From the NCBI GenBank assembly GCA_036505275.1, contig DASXTS010000150.1, positions 1 through 7,838 of the forward strand: DNA of 7,838 bases, in the 5' to 3' direction. Shown one piece after another: positions 1 through 5,032 of the stretch (within the stretch, counting starts at the first letter, position 1; every line of letters begins with the position of its first letter). A program made the position numbers and the translations under genes. This DNA comes from DASXTS01 sp036505275 (lineage in GTDB: Bacteria; Actinomycetota; Actinomycetes; Mycobacteriales; Pseudonocardiaceae). The notes beneath the pieces are model-generated. The model was not told where the DNA came from and made no database searches. It saw nothing but the letters and a program-made list of their open reading frames with translations.

Positions 1-541
1 CCATGTGCGCCGGGAGGCGGATGGTGCGGGACTGGTCGGCCAGCGCCCGGGTGATGGCCTGCCGGATCCACCAGGTGGCGTAGGTGGAGAACTTGTAACC
101 CTTTGTGTAGTCGAACTTTTCGACCGCACGGATCAGACCGAGGTTGCCCTCCTGGATCAGGTCGAGGAAGGCCATACCGCGGCCCGTGTAGCGCTTGGCC
201 AGCGACACCACGAGCCGCAGGTTGGCTTCCAGCAGGTGGTTCTTCGCGGCGCGGCCGTCGCGGACCAGCGCCCGCAGGTCGGCCCGCCGGCTCGCGGACA
301 GCTCCGGGCCCGACTCCGCGGCCGTGTCCAGCACGTGCTGGGCGAACACTCCGGCCTCGATGCGCTTGGCCAGCTCGACCTCCTGCTGCGCGGTGAGCAG
401 CGGCGTCTTACCGATCCCGTTGAGGTAGACCCGGACCAGATCGGCGGCAGGCCCCTGCGCGTCGAGGTCGGCCTCGGCGGCCTCCTCGGCGTTGGGCAGC
501 ACGTCGGCCGTGGTCTGGGCCATGGCCTGGTCTGTCGTCAT
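1..541 (-). CDS. sigB: RNA polymerase sigma factor, SigB/HrdB type (partial, N-terminal 180 aa)
   Basis: This is a sigma-70 family factor that directs RNA polymerase core to promoters; only its N-terminal 180 residues lie in the window and the gene continues off the left edge. A short acidic leader (residues 13-27) is followed by region 1.2 (about 31-64, with DLVRVYLNGIGKTPLL). Region 2 runs from about 100 to 176 with NLRLVVSLAKRYTGRG (107-122), DLIQEGNLGLIRAVEKFD (127-144) and the -10 recognition and melting stretch KFSTYATWWIRQAI (150-163). The absence of a long region 1.1 fits the roughly 320-aa SigB class better than the longer HrdB/SigA. The ATG at 541 is chosen because GGGAGGGG (549-556) sits 7 nt upstream; a second in-frame ATG at 523 lacks this. 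Mycobacterial sigB is known to be controlled by ECF sigma factors, and a matching promoter lies upstream here. The family call is firm; the choice of sigB over another hrd paralogue is less so. Confidence 0.93.
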   Translation of the reverse strand, partial: MTTDQAMAQTTADVLPNAEEAAEADLDAQGPAADLVRVYLNGIGKTPLLTAQQEVELAKRIEAGVFAQHVLDTAAESGPELSASRRADLRALVRDGRAAKNHLLEANLRLVVSLAKRYTGRGMAFLDLIQEGNLGLIRAVEKFDYTKGYKFSTYATWWIRQAITRALADQSRTIRLPAHM

Positions 542-580
542 TCGGGGACCCCTCCCTTTGTGGCGCCGTGGCTGTGCCCC

Positions 581-610
581 ACACCGTGCTCAACCACACC
601 GTTCTCAACG
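581..610. repeat. 15-bp tandem duplication at the sigma-gene promoter
   Basis: Two adjacent 15-bp units, ACACCGTGCTCAACC (581-595) and ACACCGTTCTCAACG (596-610), are identical at 13 of 15 positions. On the transcribed (minus) strand the second unit contains the CGTTG -10 element and the first covers the expected transcription start. This could be a duplicated operator or a duplicated -10 region; the sequence alone does not decide. Confidence 0.6.
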
Positions 611-633
611 CCCTGTTCGGCTGAAACGTTCCC
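606..633 (-). promoter_or_regulatory. ECF-sigma-type promoter upstream of the sigma factor gene
   Basis: Read on the minus strand, GGGAAC (628-633) is followed, 17 nt after GGAAC, by CGTTG (606-610), which equals GGAAC-N18-GTT. This matches the consensus of the SigR/SigH/SigE group of actinobacterial ECF sigma factors (GGAAY, 18-19 nt, GTT). A start site about 7 nt downstream would give a leader of roughly 58 nt before the ATG at 541. The match and spacing are seen directly; use by a particular sigma factor is inferred from the known ECF control of sigB and hrdB in mycobacteria and streptomycetes. Confidence 0.55.
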
Positions 634-702
634 GCCCGGTAACCGCAGGACGTAATAACACCTCGTCGCGTTGGCTAGCGTGACTGGAGTCTCAGCAACG
701 TC

Positions 703-1128
703 TCAGGTTTCGACTAGCACGGTGAACGGACCGTCGTTGATCGACTCGACGGCCATTGCGGCCCCGAAACGGCCGGTTTCGACTCGTGCACCCCGGTCAC
801 GCAGCGCAGCCACCACAGCATCCACCATCGGCTCGGCGTGTTCCGGCCGGGCCGCCGCCGTCCAGCTCGGCCGGCGCCCCTTCCTGGCATCGCCGTACAG
901 CGTGAACTGGCTCACCACGAGCAGCGGCGCGCCGGTCGTCGCCGCCGACTCTTCGTCGCGCAGGATGCGCAACTCGTGCAGCTTGCGCGCCATCGTGTCG
1001 GCCTGCTCGGCGCCGTCGTCGTGGGTCACGCCGAGCAGGACCAGCAGTCCCGGCTCGTCGAACCCGCCGACCACCTCGCCGTCGACCGTGACGCTCGCTC
1101 GGGTGACCCTGCTGACCACGGCCCGCAC
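703..1128 (-). CDS. dtd: D-aminoacyl-tRNA deacylase
   Basis: Dtd hydrolyses the ester bond of tRNAs mischarged with D-amino acids (and Gly-tRNA-Ala), protecting translation in the cytosol. The 141-residue length is typical of the bacterial family. The N-terminal strand MRAVVSRVTRASVTVDGE is characteristic. The active-site signature SQFTLYGD lies at 73-80, with T76 the conserved threonine. The Gly-cisPro motif is NDGPFT at 131-136 (G133-P134), where most members have GPVT. The start is a GTG at 1128 with no clear ribosome binding site; the protein begins where homologues begin, so the start is likely right and the mRNA may be leaderless or weakly initiated. It points the same way as the sigma gene, 161 bp upstream of it, but that gene appears to have its own promoter, so co-transcription is uncertain. 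Confidence 0.95.
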   Translation of the reverse strand: MRAVVSRVTRASVTVDGEVVGGFDEPGLLVLLGVTHDDGAEQADTMARKLHELRILRDEESAATTGAPLLVVSQFTLYGDARKGRRPSWTAAARPEHAEPMVDAVVAALRDRGARVETGRFGAAMAVESINDGPFTVLVET

Positions 1129-1194
1129 CCGTCAGATGATCGCGGACGTAACCAGGTGGCGGCACACCGGCCGGCCGCTCGTACCGTACGGCCC

Positions 1195-1378
1195 GTGATC
1201 GAGGTGCAGCGAATCCAGCCGGCCGGCGCGGCGGGCCCGGCCGTGCGGTGGCTGGCCCGGTCCGGTACCGACCCTGTTGGCACGCTGCACTCACCGCCCC
1301 GCGCTCGCCCTCCTCGCCCGCCGCGGCGCCACCCGCACCGGTGGCTCCTACGAGCTGGTGCGCAAGCCCGACATCTGA
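1195..1378 (+). pseudogene. Possible frameshifted gene remnant in the dtd / HhH-GPD gap
   Basis: The 285-bp gap 1129-1413 separates divergent genes. Within it, a GTG at 1195 opens a coding-like stretch of about 23 codons (VIEVQRIQPAGAAGPAVRW and on), nearly all ending in G or C. Coding character then fades, and a different frame takes over near 1300, ending LLARRGATRTGGSYELVRKP and on to a TGA at 1376-1378. A short ancestral gene broken by an indel plus internal loss would give this pattern. I recognise no family in either part, and high-GC DNA easily produces such open stretches, so the call is tentative. I see no other convincing feature in the gap. Confidence 0.22.
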
Positions 1379-1413
1379 CCGGCGTGGCGCGGATTGCGTG
1401 CCAGGATGACCGC

Positions 1414-1983
1414 ATGGCGTTGTGGCTGACGGCCGACCCGAAGGCGAACGAGCTGCTCTCCAGCGACCCGCTTGCGCTGCTCGTCGGGATGCTGCTTGAT
1501 CAACAGGTGCCGATGGAGAAGGCGTTCGGCGGGCCGCTGGTGATCAGGGAGCGGCTGGGGCGGTTCGACGCCCAGGCCATCGCGGAGGCCGATCCGGAGG
1601 ACTTTGCGGCGCTGTGCTCGAAGCCGCCGGCGATTCACCGGTTTCCGGCGTCGATGGCGAGGCGGGTGCAGGCGTTGTGCGCGGCGATCGTGCAGCGGTA
1701 TGGCGGCGACTCGAGGGCGATCTGGACCGAGGGTGACCCGGACGGGGCGACGGTGCTGCGGCGGCTGCAGGAGCTGCCGGGGTTCGGGCTGCAGAAGGCG
1801 CGGATCTTCGTGGCGCTGCTGGGCAAGCAGTACGGCGTGCAACCGCCGGGGTGGCGGGAGGCGGCCGGCCCGTACGGCGAGCAGGGCTCGCACCGGTCGG
1901 TGGCCGACGTCACGGACGAGCAGTCGCTGAACGAGGTCCGCACGTTCAAGAAACAGGCGAAGGCGACGGCTAATCCGGGCTGA
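1414..1983 (+). CDS. HhH-GPD family protein (base-excision-repair-like, uncharacterised)
   Basis: This 189-residue protein resembles the actinobacterial uncharacterised HhH-GPD group. The N-terminal DPLALLVGMLLDQQVPME (18-35) matches the first helices of the EndoIII/AlkA glycosylase fold, and LPGFGLQKAR (121-130) is the DNA-binding helix-hairpin-helix. The position that is catalytic Lys120 in E. coli Nth is Q127 here, although K128 is adjacent, and no Asp occurs between 131 and 164 where the catalytic Asp is normally found; the first is D165 in RSVADV. It therefore has the scaffold but not the standard active site. The ATG at 1414 is chosen because AGGA (1403-1406) lies 7 nt upstream and the protein then starts like its relatives. 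The reading frame stays open upstream to 838, but that part crosses dtd antisense and is not coding. Binding or repair of damaged bases is inference. Confidence 0.88.
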   Translation: MALWLTADPKANELLSSDPLALLVGMLLDQQVPMEKAFGGPLVIRERLGRFDAQAIAEADPEDFAALCSKPPAIHRFPASMARRVQALCAAIVQRYGGDSRAIWTEGDPDGATVLRRLQELPGFGLQKARIFVALLGKQYGVQPPGWREAAGPYGEQGSHRSVADVTDEQSLNEVRTFKKQAKATANPG

Positions 1984-2015
1984 CAGGTGGGAGGATGGGG
2001 CGCGGAGGTGGTGTC

Positions 2016-2372
2016 GTGAAGGGCTCGCAGCGAGGCGGCACCCCCGGCACCCCGGACTCGCCGGTGCTGATCACCGAGGCCGCGCCCTCCTACCAGGAGC
2101 AGTGGGCCGCCCGCCGGCGCAAGTACGCGATCATGATGGGGATGCGGATACCGCTGCTGCTGACCGCGGTGTTCTTGTACCAGACGCCGTGGCTTGCGAT
2201 GACCCTGATCCTGCTCTCGGTGCCGCTGCCGTGGATGGCGGTGCTGATCGCCAACGACCGGCCGGCGCGCAAGGTGGAGCGGGTGAACCGCCTGCGCCCG
2301 GACAGCCGCGCCAGGCAGCTCGAGGCCAGGGAGCACCCGATCATCGACGGCACGTACCGCGACGGCTCATAG
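2016..2372 (+). CDS. DUF3099 family small membrane protein
   Basis: This 118-residue protein of unknown function has the layout of the actinobacterial DUF3099 family. A short polar N-terminus with VLITEAAPSYQEQW (17-30) and a basic cluster RRRKY (33-37) precede two hydrophobic helices, about 38-56 and 59-80, separated by a tight turn at Q56-T57-P58. A charged, probably cytosolic tail follows (81-118). The GTG at 2016 is chosen because GGAGG (2004-2008) sits 7 nt upstream; an in-frame ATG at 1995 would add 7 residues but has GGGAGG touching the start codon. It begins 32 bp after the HhH-GPD stop, so the two are probably one transcript. Its last two codons (TCA TAG) overlap the convergent psuG end. 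No function is assigned. Confidence 0.88.
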   Translation: MKGSQRGGTPGTPDSPVLITEAAPSYQEQWAARRRKYAIMMGMRIPLLLTAVFLYQTPWLAMTLILLSVPLPWMAVLIANDRPARKVERVNRLRPDSRARQLEAREHPIIDGTYRDGS

Positions 2373-3281
2373 CTGGCTCAGCTCACCGGCGACCCGAGCG
2401 GCCAGGGCGGCGTTGGCGAGCACCAGGGCGATGTTGGTGCGCAGGCTGGCGCCGGCGGTCGCGGCGTGGAAGTGCTCGAGTAGCGCCGGGCTGACGTCCT
2501 TGCCGCGAACACCCCGCTCGGCCACCAGGGCAAGCCCCTCGGCGAGGACGCGGTCGTGCAGGACGGGGTCGAGCTCGTCGGATGCCGGCACAGGGTTGGC
2601 GAGCACCGCGCCACCCGAGCTGAATTGGCGGTGCGCGGCGAACACGGCGGCCGCCTCGGCCGCGCAGGACACCCGCCAGGACACCGGCAGGCCGCTGTCC
2701 CGCAGGTAGAACGCCGGCACGGTGTCCACCCGGTAGCCGAGCACCGGAACCGAGAGGGTCTCCAGCCGCTCCAGAGTGGCGGCCGCGTCCAGGATGGACT
2801 TGACCCCGGAGCACACCACCAGCACCGGGGTGCCGGCCAGCACAACGATGTCCGCGGACTCGTCCCAGGACTCGCGGGACCCGCGGTGCACTCCGCCGAG
2901 CCCACCGGTGGCGAACACCGCGATGCCGGCCAGCGCCGCCACGGCGGCGGTGCCGGCCACCGTGGTGGCGCCGAGCACCCCGGTGGCGACGGCCGGGCCC
3001 AGATCGCGCCGGGAGACCTTCACCGCTGACTCGGTGCACAGCCGGTCCAGCTCGGCGGCGGACAGGCCGACCACACAGGCGCCGTCGAGCACCGCGATGG
3101 TCGCCGGCACCGCACCGGCGGCCCGCACCGCATCCTCGATTGCGTCCGCGGTGTTCCGACGGCTGGCCGGCGGCAGGCCGTGCGCCAGCAGCGTGGACTC
3201 CAGCGCGACCACCGGCCGGCCGGCGTGCATGGCATCGGCGACCTCGGGCGAGGTCAGCAGCGGAGCGTTCACGTGCGGCAT
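2367..3281 (-). CDS. psuG: Pseudouridine-5'-phosphate glycosidase
   Basis: PsuG cleaves the C-C glycosidic bond of pseudouridine 5'-phosphate to uracil and ribose 5-phosphate, the second step of pseudouridine breakdown, in the cytosol. The 304 residues match the family length. Conserved stretches are RPVVALEST (22-30, E28), AVKVSRRDL (86-94, K88), FATGGLGGVHRG (123-134), ESADIVVL (141-148, D144), CSGVKSILD (157-165, K161, the Schiff-base lysine) and RTNIALVLANA (281-291, N283). These correspond to E. coli Glu31, Lys93, Asp149, Lys166 and Asn289, so the enzyme should be active. Two adjacent ATGs (3284 and 3281) can start it, neither with a good ribosome binding site; 3281 is used for numbering. 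The partner kinase gene psuK is absent from the window. Its start coincides with the divergent DUF3039 gene and its end overlaps DUF3099. Confidence 0.95.
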   Translation of the reverse strand: MPHVNAPLLTSPEVADAMHAGRPVVALESTLLAHGLPPASRRNTADAIEDAVRAAGAVPATIAVLDGACVVGLSAAELDRLCTESAVKVSRRDLGPAVATGVLGATTVAGTAAVAALAGIAVFATGGLGGVHRGSRESWDESADIVVLAGTPVLVVCSGVKSILDAAATLERLETLSVPVLGYRVDTVPAFYLRDSGLPVSWRVSCAAEAAAVFAAHRQFSSGGAVLANPVPASDELDPVLHDRVLAEGLALVAERGVRGKDVSPALLEHFHAATAGASLRTNIALVLANAALAARVAGELSQL

Positions 3282-3282
3282 C

Positions 3283-3540
3283 ATGGTGCACGTGAGCCTG
3301 CCTACCCAGACGCTGCCGGATACCGAGACCCGGCCGGAGGGCACCGACCGCGCCGGCGACGACACTCCCAAGGTCTTCCATTACGTGCGCAAGGACAAGA
3401 TCGCCGAGAGCGCGGTGATGGGCACCCACGTCGTCGCGCTCTGCGGCGAGGTCTTCCCGGTCACCCGCTCGCCCAAGCCCGGCTCGCCGGTGTGCCCGGA
3501 GTGCAAGCGGATCTACCAGATGCTGCCGCCCCGCCAGTAG
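3283..3540 (+). CDS. DUF3039 family small protein
   Basis: This 85-residue protein of unknown function belongs to the actinobacterial DUF3039 family. A variable polar N-terminus (1-30) precedes the conserved core: VFHYVRKDKIAESAVMGTHV (31-50), VALCGEVFPV (51-60) and VCPECKRIYQM (70-80). C54, C71 and C74, possibly with H49 or H33, look like a small zinc-binding knuckle, but metal binding is inference. The ATG at 3283 is used; GTG codons at 3286 and 3292 are alternatives and none has a visible ribosome binding site. The start overlaps the psuG start on the other strand, so promoter and leader must lie inside psuG or the mRNA must be leaderless. The gene ends 45 bp before the convergent YihY gene. 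Confidence 0.9.
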   Translation: MVHVSLPTQTLPDTETRPEGTDRAGDDTPKVFHYVRKDKIAESAVMGTHVVALCGEVFPVTRSPKPGSPVCPECKRIYQMLPPRQ

Positions 3541-3582
3541 CCGGCCGGTGGCCCCGTCGGTAGCCCGGCTTGTTGCGGCCGG
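3541..3582. terminator. Possible bidirectional hairpin between DUF3039 and YihY genes
   Basis: The 45-bp gap between two convergent stops carries CCGGCCG (3541-3547) and its exact complement CGGCCGG (3576-3582), separated by 28 nt. A GC-only stem at this place could end transcription from both sides. There is no T-run, the loop is long, and CCGGCCGG-type strings are frequent in this DNA, so the support is weak. Confidence 0.2.
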
Positions 3583-3585
3583 CGG

Positions 3586-4743
3586 TCAAGGGCGTCGCGG
3601 CGGCGCGACCTGCACCGGCGGCTGGTCCAGCAGCAGTGGCCCGGTCGGCGTGGTGTCGGCCGGTGACGGCGCGGTGTGCTCGGCGACGGCTGCACCTGCC
3701 CGGTCGGCCTCGTTGGTGGCCCGGCCGGCCCCATTTGCGTCTCGTCCGGCGCGATCCGGCCGGCCGGCACGGCCGGTCGGTGCGGCACGCTCCTCGGCGC
3801 GCAGCCGCTCGGCCGCTCGTTCCATCTCCAGCCGGCGCCACATGCGGCGCTCGCGGTGGGTCATGTGCGCCGGCCACATCTCCTCGATCGCGTGGTTCAG
3901 CTGGGCGCCCAGGATGATCGCGAACCCGATGAAGAACGTGAAGAGCAGGAACGCGATCGGGGTGGCCAGTGCGCCATAGGTGTAGCCGGTGCCGGTGACC
4001 CAGGCGATGTACCAGCGCAGTCCCGCGCTGGTGACCAGGAAGCACAGCATGGCCAGCAGCGCGCCGGGCAGCCCGCGGTGCCACGGCAGCTTGCGCGGCA
4101 GCGCCACCTTGTACAGCGTGGTCAGCGCGAGCACCAGCAGCAGGCCGACGGCCGGGTAGTAGAACCGGTCGACCCAGATCGCCACGGTGCTCTCCCATGC
4201 GGCCGGTGCCAGCTGGATCAGCAGGTCGGGACCCAGCGCCACCAGCGGCAGGGTGAATACCCCGATCACCATGCCGACCAGGTACAGCAGCAGCGCGAAG
4301 ATTCGTTGCCAGACCGCGCTGCGCACGTCCCTCTGGCCGTACGCGAGCGTGATGGCGTCCACAAAGCTCGCCATGGCCGACGAGCCGGCCCACAGCGACA
4401 GCACGAAGCCGATGGTGACCAGCTCGCCGCGGCCCTCGCTGAGGATGTCCCGCACGGTCGGCGCGATGATCTGATCGACCACCGTGGGGTCGAACACCCG
4501 CCGACAGAAGGACAGGGCTTTGTCCTCGACCTCCTGCACGGTCTCCGGGCCGAACCAGCTCGCGATGTAACCGAGCCCACCGAGCAGCCCGAGCAGTAGC
4601 GGCGGCAGCGACAGGGTCTGCCAGAAGGCGCCCTGCGCGGAGAGTCCGAAGATGCCGTCGTGCCACGCCTTTGTCGCCGTGCGGACGATCACGCGCAGCG
4701 GCCCACGGCGCGCGGGTGGTCGTTCGTTGTCCGGTTCGCTCAT
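3586..4743 (-). CDS. YihY/virulence factor BrkB family membrane protein
   Basis: This 385-residue integral membrane protein belongs to the YihY/BrkB family, whose biochemical role is unsettled; it is not an RNase despite the old RNase BN name. About six hydrophobic segments are visible: 39-61, 108-127, 147-170, 195-215, 227-247 and 259-282. The family hallmark LWAGSSAMASFVDAITLAYG (117-136) is intact, and segment 6 ends ILGAQLNHAIEE (277-288) as in relatives. Beyond residue 290 a tail of nearly 100 residues follows: first basic and helical (HRERRMWRRLEMERAAERLR), then low-complexity Arg/Gly/Ala/Pro with repeated GRAG and RAG units, probably cytosolic and disordered. The ATG at 4743 is chosen; an in-frame GTG at 4776 would add 11 residues. 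No ribosome binding site is clear for either. It is divergent from the helicase gene across a repeat-rich gap. Confidence 0.92.
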   Translation of the reverse strand: MSEPDNERPPARRGPLRVIVRTATKAWHDGIFGLSAQGAFWQTLSLPPLLLGLLGGLGYIASWFGPETVQEVEDKALSFCRRVFDPTVVDQIIAPTVRDILSEGRGELVTIGFVLSLWAGSSAMASFVDAITLAYGQRDVRSAVWQRIFALLLYLVGMVIGVFTLPLVALGPDLLIQLAPAAWESTVAIWVDRFYYPAVGLLLVLALTTLYKVALPRKLPWHRGLPGALLAMLCFLVTSAGLRWYIAWVTGTGYTYGALATPIAFLLFTFFIGFAIILGAQLNHAIEEMWPAHMTHRERRMWRRLEMERAAERLRAEERAAPTGRAGRPDRAGRDANGAGRATNEADRAGAAVAEHTAPSPADTTPTGPLLLDQPPVQVAPPRRP

Positions 4744-4842
4744 CGCATGGACAAGTTTGCGGCATACCGGCACCACTCGGCAGCAGCAGGCGCCTCCGGG
4801 GTGTCGGCCGCGGGCCGCGATAGGGTTCTGCGGCCGCCCATT

Positions 4843-4898
4843 GTGGCGACAGTTGTAGCGACAGTTGTAGCGACAGTTTTAGCGACAGTTGTAGCGAC
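4843..4898. repeat. 12-bp tandem repeat, about 4.7 copies
   Basis: The unit GTAGCGACAGTT occurs as 4843-4854 (one change, A to G), 4855-4866 (exact), 4867-4878 (exact), 4879-4890 (one change, G to T) and a partial copy at 4891-4898. It is AT-richer than its surroundings and contains a small ACA-GT-TGT dyad at each junction. It lies roughly 100 bp upstream of the YihY start and 135 bp upstream of the helicase start. The 12-bp period is a whole number of codons, and one plus-strand frame reads as repeated VVAT. It may be slippage-prone DNA or a multi-site operator. Confidence 0.9.
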
Positions 4899-4934
4899 GA
4901 TGTGACATCGCCCCAGCTCTACTGGGGAAATTCC
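4898..4934. repeat. Cluster of short perfect inverted repeats
   Basis: Directly after the 12-bp repeats come two abutting perfect dyads: CGATGT-G-ACATCG (4898-4910, 6-bp arms) and CCCCAG-CTCTA-CTGGGG (4911-4927, 6-bp arms, 5-nt loop). A smaller one, GGAA-A-TTCC (4926-4934), overlaps the end of the second. The second could form a hairpin in RNA; the first, with a 1-nt centre, looks more like a protein-binding site. Neither has a T-run, so a standard terminator is unlikely. Position between divergent genes fits an operator role, which is inference. Confidence 0.6.
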
Positions 4935-4938
4935 ACAT

Positions 4939-5017
4939 CCTCGACCGGCGGGCCAGCCAACAGGCCTCGACCGGCGGGCCAGGCAGCAGGCCTCGACCGG
5001 CGGGGCCAGCCAGCGGG
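4939..5017. repeat. 26-bp tandem repeat, 3 copies
   Basis: Three consecutive copies start CCTCGACCGGCGGG: 4939-4964 (26 bp), 4965-4990 (26 bp, two changes) and 4991-5017 (27 bp, one inserted G plus point changes). There are no spacers, so this is a minisatellite and not CRISPR. The array ends 15 bp before the first possible helicase start. Because 26 is not a multiple of three, each copy would be read in a different frame, which argues that it is not translated. Confidence 0.9.
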
Positions 5018-5032
5018 CCGGCCAGCACGCGG

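Noticed and set aside
838..1413. 192-residue upstream extension of the HhH-GPD reading frame
   Set aside because: It runs antisense through dtd, is not family-like, and the ATG at 1414 has a well-placed ribosome binding site.
3285..3371. Longer psuG start upstream of the two ATGs
   Set aside because: The extension is antisense to the start of DUF3039, has no ribosome binding site, and PsuG proteins normally begin close to the SPEV stretch.
2383..3429. 348-residue minus-strand frame overlapping psuG
   Set aside because: It is a shadow in another frame: Arg/Gly/Ala-rich with no motifs, while the true psuG frame has all catalytic residues.
3461..4765. 434-residue minus-strand frame overlapping the YihY gene
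   Set aside because: This is a high-GC shadow frame rich in Arg, Ala and Gly; the overlapping YihY frame has clear membrane segments and the family motif.
4939..5017. CRISPR-like array
   Set aside because: The 26-bp units are directly tandem with no unique spacers, and there is no cas gene nearby.
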